A stretch of DNA of 64,000 nucleotides, taken from Geomonas limicola (lineage in GTDB: Bacteria > Desulfobacterota > Desulfuromonadia > Geobacterales > Geobacteraceae). Below the pieces are notes generated by a model, which was given only the letters and a program-made list of their open reading frames with translations, was not told where the DNA came from and made no database searches. Numbering within the stretch: the stretch's first letter is position 1; the number at the start of each line of letters is the position of its first letter. The translations under genes and the position numbers were made by a program. This document shows positions 17,630 through 31,636 of the stretch, in pieces. The stretch is taken from contig NZ_BLXZ01000006.1 in assembly GCF_014193675.1 (NCBI RefSeq), forward strand, positions 124,553 through 188,552, read 5' to 3'.

Positions 17630-17733
17630 GAGGCAGTAGAAGCAGGGACTGGGGACTGGGGAATAACGGCAGAGGGGGGCTGGCATCGTCAGGTGCCGGT
17701 CCCCTTGGCCGGTTCAGGGGCAACCATATTCCG

Positions 17734-17796
17734 GCCCCCTCGCCCCACCCTACTCCCCCTCGCCCTCCGGGAGAGGGTAGGGGTGCGGGGTGGCAG
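17734..17796. repeat. Long REP-like palindrome upstream of guaB
   Basis: The arms around CTCGCCCtccGGGAGAGGG extend on both sides (CCCCACCC and GGGGTGCGGGG), making a long hairpin. It lies in the 436-base gap between the peptidase gene and guaB; apart from this and the guaB promoter that gap holds nothing recognisable. Confidence 0.6.
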
Positions 17797-17992
17797 CTGC
17801 GCTCTGCTCACCACCGCGCCCACAGCTACCAGTCGTCTCAGCCTTCACCGCGAGCTTCTGCCGTCGCCCTTAAATGGGTATACGCCGCCGGCGCCCAAAG
17901 TGTAGACGCCGCAACTCCCCAGCCTCCTTTGCCTCTTCACGACGAGCCGAACCGTTAGCCTGCACAAACCTCAACACTTAAGCCGATTTAAG

Positions 17993-19535
<1,543 letters not shown>

Positions 19536-19547
19536 CAGGAACCTCAA

Positions 19548-19655
19548 ACCACAGAGGGCACCGAGGAAAAAGCGAGCTACCCAGAGGAAGGCGTCAGGGG
19601 TAACCCAACGTTTTCCGCACGGTTCCTCCCGTCTTTCCTCGGTGTCCCCTGTGGT
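19548..19655. repeat. Foldback repeat between guaB and guaA
   Basis: The left arm 19548-19570 (ACCACAGAGGGCACCGAGGA...) and right arm 19633-19655 (...TCCTCGGTGTCCCCTGTGGT) are inverted copies differing at about two positions, with ~62 bases between. Single-arm relatives occur at 35585-35632, 35738-35778, 37419-37466 and 47119-47160. Confidence 0.8.
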
Positions 19656-19744
19656 CATGCTTCTGTAGATTTTTGAGCTGGCAAAGCCTGCCCCAGTGTC
19701 TCACGGTGGTTAGGCTTTTAACGTTTTTCCAAAAGGAAATTTCT

Positions 19745-21295
19745 ATGACGATCGACATCCATTCCGAGAAGGTCCTGATCCTGGACTTCGGCTCCCAGGT
19801 GACCCAGCTCATCGCCCGGCGCGTGCGCGAGCAGAGTGTCTACTGCGAGATCCACCCCTACAACATGGCGCTCGAGAAGATCAAGGCCTTCGGCCCCAAG
19901 GGGATCATCCTCTCCGGCGGCCCCTCCTCGGTCTACGACAAGGAGGCACCGCACTCGGACCTGGGCATCTATGACCTGGGGATCCCGGTCCTGGGCATCT
20001 GCTACGGCATGCAGCTCATGACACAGCAGCTGGGCGGTCGGGTCGAGCGCTGCGACAAGCGCGAATTCGGGCGTGCCACCCTGCTGCTCGACGGCAAGAG
20101 CGAGATCTTCGCCGGCTTCGAAGGGGGCACCGAGGTCTGGATGTCGCACGGCGACCGCATCGAGGAGATGCCCAAGGGCTTCAGCCTGATGGCCCACACC
20201 GAGGGGTGCCCGGTAGCCGCCATGAAGGACGAGAAGCGCAACTTCTTCGGCGTGCAGTTCCACCCCGAGGTGGTACACACCCCGCGTGGCGACGAGATGA
20301 TCGGCAACTTCCTGTTCAACGTCTGCGGCAGCAAGCCGACCTGGACCATGGCGAACTTCATCGAGACCGAGATCGCCTCGATCCGCGAGAGGGTGGGGAC
20401 CGGCAAGGTGCTCTGCGCCCTCTCCGGCGGCGTCGACTCCGCGGTCGTCGCGGTGCTGATCCACAAGGCGATCGGCGACCAGCTGCACTGCGTCTTCGTG
20501 AACAACGGGCTCCTGAGAAAGGGCGAGGCGGAGAAGGTGGTGAACCTCTTCACCAAGCACTTCAAGATCAACCTGCAGCACGTGCAGGCCACCGACCGCT
20601 TCCTCGACAGGCTGACCGGCATCTCCGACCCGGAGCAGAAGCGCAAGATCATCGGCAACGAGTTCATCTACCTCTTCGAAGAGGAAGCCAAGAAGTTGGG
20701 CCAGGTCGACTACCTGGCGCAGGGGACCCTCTACCCGGACGTGATCGAGTCGGTCTCCACCAAGGGCCCCTCCGCGGTCATCAAGAGCCACCACAACGTG
20801 GGCGGGCTCCCCGAGAAGATGAACCTGAAGCTTCTCGAGCCGGTACGCGAACTCTTCAAGGACGAGGTACGGCTTCTGGGCAAGGAACTCGGCATGCCCG
20901 ACGAGATGGTCTACCGTCAGCCCTTCCCGGGCCCGGGTCTGGCCATCCGCTGCATCGGCGAGCTCTCCCCCGAGAAGCTCGACATCCTGCGCGAGGCTGA
21001 CGCCATCGTCATCGAGGAGATCCGCAAGGCGGGGCTATATCGCGACATCTGGCAGTCTTTTGCCGTACTGTTGCCGGTGAAAACCGTGGGCGTCATGGGC
21101 GATGCCCGTACCTACGAGTACACCTGCGTACTGCGTGCGGTGAACTCCCTGGACGGCATGACCGCCGACTGGGTCAAGCTCCCCTACGAGCTACTTGGCA
21201 GTATTTCCTCGCGAATCATCAACGAGGTGAAGGGTGTGAACCGCGTGGCCTACGACATCAGCCAGAAGCCGCCGGCAACCATCGAGTGGGAGTAG
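19745..21295 (+). CDS. guaA: GMP synthase (glutamine-hydrolysing)
   Basis: 516 residues. It amidates XMP to GMP. The glutaminase domain comes first (nucleophile Cys86 in GICYG; the His-Glu pair in QFHPEVVHT), then the ATP-pyrophosphatase domain with LSGGVDSAV and a C-terminal dimerisation domain ending PPATIEWE. The ATG at 19745 follows AAGGA. It lies downstream of guaB in the same direction, and the gph-like gene follows 99 bases later. Confidence 0.98.
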   Translation: MTIDIHSEKVLILDFGSQVTQLIARRVREQSVYCEIHPYNMALEKIKAFGPKGIILSGGPSSVYDKEAPHSDLGIYDLGIPVLGICYGMQLMTQQLGGRVERCDKREFGRATLLLDGKSEIFAGFEGGTEVWMSHGDRIEEMPKGFSLMAHTEGCPVAAMKDEKRNFFGVQFHPEVVHTPRGDEMIGNFLFNVCGSKPTWTMANFIETEIASIRERVGTGKVLCALSGGVDSAVVAVLIHKAIGDQLHCVFVNNGLLRKGEAEKVVNLFTKHFKINLQHVQATDRFLDRLTGISDPEQKRKIIGNEFIYLFEEEAKKLGQVDYLAQGTLYPDVIESVSTKGPSAVIKSHHNVGGLPEKMNLKLLEPVRELFKDEVRLLGKELGMPDEMVYRQPFPGPGLAIRCIGELSPEKLDILREADAIVIEEIRKAGLYRDIWQSFAVLLPVKTVGVMGDARTYEYTCVLRAVNSLDGMTADWVKLPYELLGSISSRIINEVKGVNRVAYDISQKPPATIEWE

Positions 21296-21394
21296 CCGTG
21301 GGGCCCCTTCGCGGGGTTCAATAATTGCACACGAAATTCGCGGTGGTCGCCCTGGGGACGGCTGCCGCGTTTTTCGCGTTAAGGGAGAGCCCGC

Positions 21395-22084
21395 GTGTCC
21401 AAGAGCCTCGGCCCGATAAAACTGATCATCTTCGACCTGGACGGCACCCTCATCCACTCGCTGCCCGATATCGCCGACGCGGTGAATCACGTGCGCCAGG
21501 ACTTCGGCAAGGGGAAGCTCGGCCTTGACGAAGTGCGGCTTCTGGTTGGCAAGGGTGCCCGCTCCCTCATCGAGCGCGCCCTTCCCGAGGCGGGCCCTGA
21601 GCAGGTCGACGAGGCACTCGAGCGCTACCTCGGTTACAACCTGGCCCACATCGTCGACAAGACCCGCCCCTACCCAGGCGTGGTGCAGACCCTGGAGGAG
21701 CTCATCCGGCGCGGTTTTCCGCTGGTCGTCTTGTCCAACAAGAACGTGGCGCTGTGCCGCGAGGTGTTGACCGAGCTCGGCCTTGCCAAGCTGCTCCCTT
21801 CCGTGTACGGTGCCGACTCCTTCCCGTATCGCAAGCCGTCGCCCGAGCCGGTCCTGGCCGTCCTCAAGGAGTACGGGGTTGCGCCGCGCGAGGCGGTCCT
21901 GGTGGGGGACAGCATCAACGACATGGCGGCAGGTCAGGGGGCCGGCGTGTACACCGTTGGGTGCAGTTACGGCTACGGCGAGAACGAGGAGTTGGCGGGG
22001 TCCGATTTCCAAGTCCATGATTTTGCGTCATTGCTGGAGCTTCCTTTTTTCTTACAAAATAATTCGGCAATGAAAAAAGGCTAA
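21395..22084 (+). CDS. HAD-family phosphatase, phosphoglycolate phosphatase-like
   Basis: 229 residues. HAD motif I is FDLDGTLIHS (nucleophile Asp at ~residue 14), motif II is VVLSNKN, the motif III lysine is in RKPSPEP, and motif IV is VGDSINDM. The helical cap between motifs I and II fits the Gph group; substrate specificity cannot be read from sequence. The GTG start follows GGGAGAG. The stop codon TAA (22082-22084) overlaps the -35-like TAAAGTTT element of the flgM promoter. Confidence 0.85.
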   Translation: MSKSLGPIKLIIFDLDGTLIHSLPDIADAVNHVRQDFGKGKLGLDEVRLLVGKGARSLIERALPEAGPEQVDEALERYLGYNLAHIVDKTRPYPGVVQTLEELIRRGFPLVVLSNKNVALCREVLTELGLAKLLPSVYGADSFPYRKPSPEPVLAVLKEYGVAPREAVLVGDSINDMAAGQGAGVYTVGCSYGYGENEELAGSDFQVHDFASLLELPFFLQNNSAMKKG

Positions 22085-22108
22085 AGTTTTTTCAAGCCCT
22101 GCCGATAT
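22082..22108 (+). promoter_or_regulatory. Sigma-28 (FliA) promoter of flgM
   Basis: TAAAGTTT (22082-22089), exactly 11 bases, then GCCGATAT (22101-22108): 15 of 16 positions match the flagellar sigma-28 consensus. It starts inside the stop codon of the upstream phosphatase gene and lies 36 bases before the flgM ATG. Confidence 0.85.
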
Positions 22109-22144
22109 GGTGGTATAAACCAACCTTCAGGAGTAAATAGCACA

Positions 22145-22447
22145 ATGAAAATAGATGAGCTGAATCAGAAGCCGGGACTTGCCTACCTAGTAGGCGGGCG
22201 TGCCGACAAAGCAGAGCCGGCGGACGTTTCCGCGGATGTGGCGGGCAAGCCGCAGACCGGAGCGGACAAGGTTGAGCTTTCCGGTTACATTCCGGTTGTC
22301 CCGAGCTCAGAGCGTCAGCAGGGGCTCCGGGTCGATCGGGTAGCCGAGCTCAAGGCACAGATTGCGAGCGGTACCTATCAGGTGCCAGCGACCGCGATAG
22401 CCGAGAAGATGATCGCCAAATTTGCCGGCAGTGGGGCGAGCAACTAG
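22145..22447 (+). CDS. flgM: Anti-sigma-28 factor FlgM
   Basis: 100 residues starting MKIDELNQKPG. The C-terminal half RVDRVAELKAQIASGTYQVP followed by ATAIAEKMIAKF is the FlgM sigma-binding signature; the N-terminus is low-complexity, as expected for a protein that is partly unfolded and exported through the flagellar hook. It binds FliA and blocks late flagellar transcription until export. No other flagellar genes are in the window. AGGAGT lies 11 bases upstream of the ATG. Its sigma-28 promoter makes a negative feedback loop. Confidence 0.88.
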   Translation: MKIDELNQKPGLAYLVGGRADKAEPADVSADVAGKPQTGADKVELSGYIPVVPSSERQQGLRVDRVAELKAQIASGTYQVPATAIAEKMIAKFAGSGASN

Positions 22448-22458
22448 TAGAAAAAATA

Positions 22459-22488
22459 TTGACAGACGCACACGGAGTGCGGTATTAA
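22459..22488 (+). promoter_or_regulatory. Promoter of tRNA-Gly
   Basis: TTGACA (22459-22464), an 18-bp spacer and TATTAA (22483-22488), 14 bases before the first base of the tRNA. Confidence 0.75.
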
Positions 22489-22502
22489 TGTCGCTCTACT
22501 AA

Positions 22503-22578
<76 letters not shown>

Positions 22579-22586
22579 GAAATTCA

Positions 22587-22617
22587 AGGGCTTAGCCAAT
22601 CAAGGCTAAGCCCTTTT
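22587..22617 (+). terminator. Terminator of tRNA-Gly
   Basis: AAGGGCTTAGCC / GGCTAAGCCCTT with a 6-base loop and a T run. It lies on the island side of attL; the distal att copy has its own terminator at 35481-35515. Confidence 0.85.
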
Positions 22618-22778
22618 TCGTTGCCTTTGACCATTTGCAACCGTTTTTGCAACCGTTTTGCTGAAACCCATTTCACCGTCAAATACGCAGCATTTGCTCG
22701 GATCCTAAAAGTGCAGTGGCCGAGTCCACTCTGGGCCATTGCCGCATTTGTAATCGATAGGTTCGCCCCTCTGAAGCT

Positions 22779-23306
22779 TTAACGGCGCTGGATCCCAAGC
22801 CATTTCCGGATTGGCTCTTCCGCACCCTGCACCGATCCGCCAACGATTGCCAATCCCCTCGACACCGTAGCAGTTGGGCAAATCTTGCGGATATCACTCT
22901 CGCTGCGCCCCATGCCACTGCCTTCGTGGGTACAAAACGGAACGATTGTTTTTCCCGCGAACTCGTACTCTTCCAGAAAACTGAATACGGCCATCGGCAT
23001 GGTCCCCCACCAGTTGGGATACCCGAGATAGATTACCTCGTACTCCGAGAGGTCCACGAGGTGCGCGGAGAGTTCCGGCCGGAAATTCTGCCGTAATTCC
23101 TTTTTTGAAACCTCGGTCGTCTCGTGATAATCAGCCGGGTACTGCTGCACGGTCTCTATTTTAAACAGTGCGGCACCGGTGAGGTGCTGTACGATGTGCG
23201 CCGCAACCTCCGTGTTCCCCACCGTCAGGTTCACGATGTTTCCTCCGACATAGTTGCTGCCAGCACGCGAATAATACGCAATCAAACTTCTACCGTTGCT
23301 CATCAT
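22779..23306 (-). CDS. Flavodoxin
   Basis: 175 residues in a flavodoxin fold: an FMN phosphate-binding N-terminus (SLIAYYSRAGSNYVGG), and LGYPNWWGTMP and CTHEGSGMG around the isoalloxazine ring. The insertion after the first strand is typical of the short flavodoxins found beside AraC regulators and aldo/keto reductases. Cytosolic electron carrier. The start at 23306 follows AAAGG; two neighbouring in-frame ATGs make the exact start uncertain. It is divergent from the AraC-family gene, from which it is probably controlled. It is the first gene of the island. Confidence 0.85.
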   Translation of the reverse strand: MMSNGRSLIAYYSRAGSNYVGGNIVNLTVGNTEVAAHIVQHLTGAALFKIETVQQYPADYHETTEVSKKELRQNFRPELSAHLVDLSEYEVIYLGYPNWWGTMPMAVFSFLEEYEFAGKTIVPFCTHEGSGMGRSESDIRKICPTATVSRGLAIVGGSVQGAEEPIRKWLGIQRR

Positions 23307-23471
23307 GACCATCCTTTCTCATTTTGGCACGGCGTCCAACGACTTGCCTCGGAATGTTCCTCTCCGCACCTTTGGGGTTGGGCACATACTACCTTAGAAA
23401 ATCAGGCCGCGTTAGCCAGATCCTGCTCTATTTTTGCCCGATTCTCCCGTTTGGCGATAATATGTTGAAAG

Positions 23472-23520
23472 CCAATTGCCGGCAGGGTAGTATAATTACA
23501 GTCTTTGTGCCGGCAACTGG
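23472..23520. promoter_or_regulatory. Inverted-repeat operator and promoter between flavodoxin and AraC genes
   Basis: CCAATTGCCGGCA (23472-23484) and TGCCGGCAACTGG (23508-23520) are 13-bp inverted repeats with one mismatch. On the minus strand TTGCCG, 16 bases and TATACT (23489-23494) could form the flavodoxin promoter, with its -35 inside one arm. The layout suits a dimeric AraC-type regulator. Confidence 0.6.
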
Positions 23521-23550
23521 TTAAGTAAGATAGCAAAATCGGAGGTCTCC

Positions 23551-24447
23551 ATGGAAGAGGGGATGATGTCATTAAACGAGGCCATTGCTCGATGGACCGA
23601 ACGGGGGGAGTTGTACACCACGGCGATTTCGGATCTCGCCCTGTTCAGGCGGCCGAAGCCTACTGAGCCGATGAGCGGTTTATATGAGCCGAGCGTCTGC
23701 CTGGTGACCCAGGGTGCCAAACTGGTGCAATTCGGTGACGACTCCCTGGTCTATGACGCCGAACACTTCCTTATTACGGCCATTCATATGCCCACCCTGG
23801 TCCAGGTGACCCAAGCAAGCCCGGAAAAGCCCTACCTTGGGCTCAAACTGAAGCTCGACCTGCGCGAAGTCTCGCAACTGATACTTGACTCGAACCTCCC
23901 CAAGCCGCGGCCCCAACCCACCAGTCGTGGCATGGCGACCGGCGCAGTCACACCGCAACTCGTTGACGCCTTCAGGCGCCTGGTTGCGCTGCTGGACGAT
24001 CCGATGGATATCCCGATAATGGCGCCAGTCATTCAAAAGGAGATTGCCTACCGCCTCCTGACCAGTGACCAGGGGGACCGGTTGCGCCAGATAGCTGCCA
24101 CCGGGAGCCAGAGTAGCCAGATAGCACGAGCGGTCGACTGGCTGAAAGGCAACTTCAGCCTTCCGCTGAGAATCGAGGATCTGGCAACCCACGTCAATAT
24201 GAGCACCTCCACCTTCCACCACCACTTCCGCAGCCTGACCGCCATGAGTCCGTTACAGTACCAGAAGATGCTGCGTCTCAACGAGGCGCGGCGCCTGATG
24301 CTGGCCGAGCGTCTCGATGCAACCACGGCTGCCTTCAACGTCGGATATGAGAGCGCTTCGCAGTTTTGTCGGGAGTACGGCCGTCTTTTCGGTGCACCGC
24401 CCTTGCGAGACATCAACAGGTTGCGGCAGGCATCCCTCGCAGCCTGA
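23551..24447 (+). CDS. AraC-family transcriptional regulator (YqhC-like)
   Basis: 298 residues. The N-terminal ~165 residues match the AraC_N type (YEPSVCLVTQGAKLVQFGDD, EHFLITAIHMPTLVQVTQAS), and the C-terminal ~100 hold two helix-turn-helix motifs (RIEDLATHVNMSTSTFHHHF; AFNVGYESASQFCREYGRLFG). This architecture is that of E. coli YqhC, which activates yqhD and dkgA in response to reactive aldehydes. The island downstream carries homologues of both targets, so an aldehyde-responsive activator is a reasonable inference. GGAGG is upstream of the ATG. Confidence 0.88.
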   Translation: MEEGMMSLNEAIARWTERGELYTTAISDLALFRRPKPTEPMSGLYEPSVCLVTQGAKLVQFGDDSLVYDAEHFLITAIHMPTLVQVTQASPEKPYLGLKLKLDLREVSQLILDSNLPKPRPQPTSRGMATGAVTPQLVDAFRRLVALLDDPMDIPIMAPVIQKEIAYRLLTSDQGDRLRQIAATGSQSSQIARAVDWLKGNFSLPLRIEDLATHVNMSTSTFHHHFRSLTAMSPLQYQKMLRLNEARRLMLAERLDATTAAFNVGYESASQFCREYGRLFGAPPLRDINRLRQASLAA

Positions 24448-24475
24448 GCCCTTCAGGCCCATTGGAATAACAGAA

Positions 24476-24511
24476 AAAGGGGAGGGCAGCCTTGGCTGTC
24501 CCTCCCTTTGT
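24476..24511 (+). terminator. Terminator after the AraC-family gene
   Basis: The stem GGGAGGGCAGCC / GGCTGTCCCTCCC is preceded by an A run and followed by TTTG. The remaining 24512-24797 has no gene and should hold the promoter of the downstream operon, which I could not place. Confidence 0.75.
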
Positions 24512-24578
24512 TTACTGTCCCACTCACCAGCAGCTCCCCACCGGATATTACTCTTCCCGACCTGATAACCGCTCGTGA

Positions 24579-27027
<2,449 letters not shown>

Positions 27028-27049
27028 CCACTCCTGAAAGGACAGCGAA

Positions 27050-27670
27050 ATGAAGGCAATTGCGATAAACGGCAGCCCGAGACCGGGCGGCAATACGGAA
27101 ATCCTGCTCAAGAAAACCCTGGAGCCCTTGGAGGCCGCCGGTTGGGACACGGAATACCTGCGGGTCAGCGGGAAACCGCTGCGGGGCTGCGTAGCCTGCA
27201 TGAAGTGCGTCGAGAAGCAAAACGGCAGGTGCGCCATTGAAAGCGACGCCATGAATCAGTACATCGAAAAGATGTTCGCCGCCGACGCGATCATACTCGG
27301 CTCGCCGACCTACTTCGCCGACGTTACCGCCGAGCTTAAGGCCCTGATCGACCGGGCCGGTTTCGTCGCCTTGGCTAACGGCGGCGCCTTCAGCGGCAAG
27401 ATAGGCGCTGCGGTTGTGGCAGTACGACGCGGTGGGGGGACCCACGTCTTCGACACCATCAATCACCTGTTCCTCACCTCATCGATGATCGTCCCCGGCT
27501 CCATCTATTGGAACTTGGGCGTCGGGTGCATTCAGGAAGAGGTGCGCGAAGACGAGGAGGCAATGCGGAACATGAGCCACCTCGGCGAGACTATCGCTTG
27601 GCTCGGCAGGGGGCTGGCGGCAGCCTCCGTCGCTGCTCCGTTTCCGAAGGTTGCGGTGGAGCTGCATTAG
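27050..27670 (+). CDS. NADPH-dependent FMN reductase / iron-sulfur flavoprotein
   Basis: 206 residues. A flavodoxin-like fold starting MKAIAINGSPRPGGNTEILL (FMN phosphate loop), with a compact cysteine motif GCVACMKCVEKQNGRC (C at 47, 50, 53 and 61) that could hold a 4Fe-4S cluster, as in iron-sulfur flavoproteins, and LGSPTYFADVTAELKALIDR. Electron carrier or quinone/flavin reductase in the cytosol. 22 bases after the alcohol dehydrogenase. Confidence 0.86.
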   Translation: MKAIAINGSPRPGGNTEILLKKTLEPLEAAGWDTEYLRVSGKPLRGCVACMKCVEKQNGRCAIESDAMNQYIEKMFAADAIILGSPTYFADVTAELKALIDRAGFVALANGGAFSGKIGAAVVAVRRGGGTHVFDTINHLFLTSSMIVPGSIYWNLGVGCIQEEVREDEEAMRNMSHLGETIAWLGRGLAAASVAAPFPKVAVELH

Positions 27671-27690
27671 GCACGTGCCCAGGAGTCGTA

Positions 27691-28932
27691 ATGACTGATT
27701 CAACACAATCGGAAATATGCGTAGATACCGACGCCTTTGCCCTGGCAGAGCCTAGGCCCACATGGTACGTGCTTGGTGTGCTGAGCCTGTTGATGGGTTT
27801 TGCATCGATCTCGACCGATCTTTATCTGCCTGCGATGCCGTTGATGAGTCAGGCATTGCAGACCAATGCCGGAACGATCGAGTGGACCATTTCGGGTTAC
27901 CTGATCGGCTTCAGTTCGGGGCAGCTATTATGGGGGCCACTCAGTGACCGCTTCGGTCGTCGGCTTGCGGTCGGTAGCGGGTTGCTCCTCTTTGTCATCG
28001 GGTCCGCCGGCTGCGCACTGTCGAACGATGCCATGACCTTGATCGGTTGGCGCATCGTGCAAGCGCTTGGTGCTTGCGCCAGTGTTGCCCTTTCGCGTGC
28101 CATGGTACGTGACCTTTATGAGGGAACCAGGGCCGCCCAGATGCTGTCCACCCTGATCACGGTGATGGCTGTTATGCCCCTGGTCGGTCCGCTGCTCGGC
28201 GGGCAGATTGTGGCGGTGTCAGGCTGGCGGGCCATCTTCTGGTTTCTCGTCGCAGTCGGCTTGGTCACCCTGGGTGCGCTCTACACCATCCCTGAAACTC
28301 TGCCAGCCGAACGTCGGAACAGGGAACCTCTCGGCAGGGCCTTGTTGCGTTATTTCGAGTTACTTACCAAGCGTCGGTTGCTGGGATATCTCGGGGCAGG
28401 AGGCTTTCTCTATGCCGGCATGTTTGCTTACGTTGCCGGCACACCCTTCGTCTATATCAGCTACTACCACGTCCCGGCTCGATGCTACGGATTACTGTTT
28501 GGCCTCGGGATTATCGGCATCATGTTGGCGAATACCCTAAACCGGAAGCTGGTCAGCCGCTTCGGTTATGACAGCGTCCTGATGGTGGGAGGCATTGTGG
28601 CCCTGGGCACCGGCATATGGGCCGGTTTCGCAGCTCACAGCGGCGTGGGGGGACTGTGGGGGCTAGTGGTACCATTGTTACTGTTTGCCTCAACCACAGG
28701 TTTCATCGTGGCCAACTCGATTACTGGCGCCCTGGCTGACTTTCCTCAAAACGCCGGAGCCGTCTCGGCCTTGACCGGGGCCGTCCAGTACGGCAGCGGC
28801 ATCTTCGGTTCTGGACTCGTGGGGCTGTGGTCTAACGGTACACCGTGGCCGCTGGGCTTGGTAGTTGCCCTGAGCGGCGTCGGCTGTCTGCTCTCGATGA
28901 TACTTTTGCTCCCTTCAAAAGAGCAGAAATAG
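27691..28932 (+). CDS. Bcr/CflA-type MFS exporter
   Basis: 413 residues with twelve predicted membrane segments. The family signature ISTDLYLPAMPLMSQAL in the first segment region and GPLSDRFGRRL between segments 2 and 3 identify the drug:H+ antiporter group. Substrate unknown; within an aldehyde-reductase operon it could export a reduction product or a toxic precursor. The ATG at 27691 follows AGGAGTCGTA; a longer frame upstream overlaps the FMN reductase and is rejected. Confidence 0.9.
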   Translation: MTDSTQSEICVDTDAFALAEPRPTWYVLGVLSLLMGFASISTDLYLPAMPLMSQALQTNAGTIEWTISGYLIGFSSGQLLWGPLSDRFGRRLAVGSGLLLFVIGSAGCALSNDAMTLIGWRIVQALGACASVALSRAMVRDLYEGTRAAQMLSTLITVMAVMPLVGPLLGGQIVAVSGWRAIFWFLVAVGLVTLGALYTIPETLPAERRNREPLGRALLRYFELLTKRRLLGYLGAGGFLYAGMFAYVAGTPFVYISYYHVPARCYGLLFGLGIIGIMLANTLNRKLVSRFGYDSVLMVGGIVALGTGIWAGFAAHSGVGGLWGLVVPLLLFASTTGFIVANSITGALADFPQNAGAVSALTGAVQYGSGIFGSGLVGLWSNGTPWPLGLVVALSGVGCLLSMILLLPSKEQK

Positions 28933-29814
<882 letters not shown>

Positions 29815-29847
29815 GCGACAGGGGAAAGGCAGGGCTGCAGGGGGTAA

Positions 29848-30894
<1,047 letters not shown>

Positions 30895-31072
30895 AACCGG
30901 CATATCGACAGCGACAAGGAACTCCTGCTGAACGTTATCGCCCGGTTCGTCCCCTACGTCGGTCTTCTCCGAGCACTGAATGGCGGTGCGCTGCCTGACT
31001 GAAGCCGGAAAGTGCGGGTAGCGAACGGGCGGGGCGCCCGGATGAAGGAGACATTGCAAGGGGACAAACTCA

Positions 31073-31615
31073 ATGACTCACGTGGCCATGCCATTACTCT
31101 CTGCTTGGCAGAACTTTTACGTCATGGTCGGTTCGGCCGCCGCTGCGGTCATCGCCATTCAGTTCGTGGTGATCACTCTGATCGCCAACCTGCGCCGGCC
31201 TGCCCCGGCAGAAACCATCAGCGCCTTCGCGACGCCGACCGTGGTCCAGTTGGGAAGCGCTCTGCTGGCCGCGGCCATCATGAACGCCCCATGGTCTTCG
31301 CTGTGCGCCGCGGCGCTCGTGCTTGGCCTTTTCGGCCTGGGCGGGCTCGCCTACGAGGCCACCGTCATCCGTCGCGCCCGCCGCCAGACCTACTACAAAC
31401 CGGAGCGGGCGGACTGGATCTGGTATGCACTGCTGCCCGGGATCGCCTACGCGACCATCTCCGTTGCCGCACTGTTCCTGTGGACTTACTCCTGCCCGGC
31501 GCTTTTTGCCGTCGGAGCGGGCGTCCTCGCCCTGCTGTTGGTCGGCATCCACAACGCGTGGGACACGGTCATCCATATCGTCGTCGTACGACTCCCCGGC
31601 GAGGCCGGGGAGTAG
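31073..31615 (+). CDS. Small integral membrane protein
   Basis: 180 residues with four to five hydrophobic segments (about 15-36, 60-72, 76-96, 120-140 and 142-162). The loop after segment 3 is basic (RRARRQTYYKP). No family recognised. It sits between a reductase and the CMD-cupin gene with a 21-base gap to the latter, so it is likely part of the same transcript. AGGGGAC lies upstream of the ATG. A role in stress response is only inferred from position. Confidence 0.7.
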   Translation: MTHVAMPLLSAWQNFYVMVGSAAAAVIAIQFVVITLIANLRRPAPAETISAFATPTVVQLGSALLAAAIMNAPWSSLCAAALVLGLFGLGGLAYEATVIRRARRQTYYKPERADWIWYALLPGIAYATISVAALFLWTYSCPALFAVGAGVLALLLVGIHNAWDTVIHIVVVRLPGEAGE

Positions 31616-31636
31616 CGCTGTGGGGAGCAATTTGAC

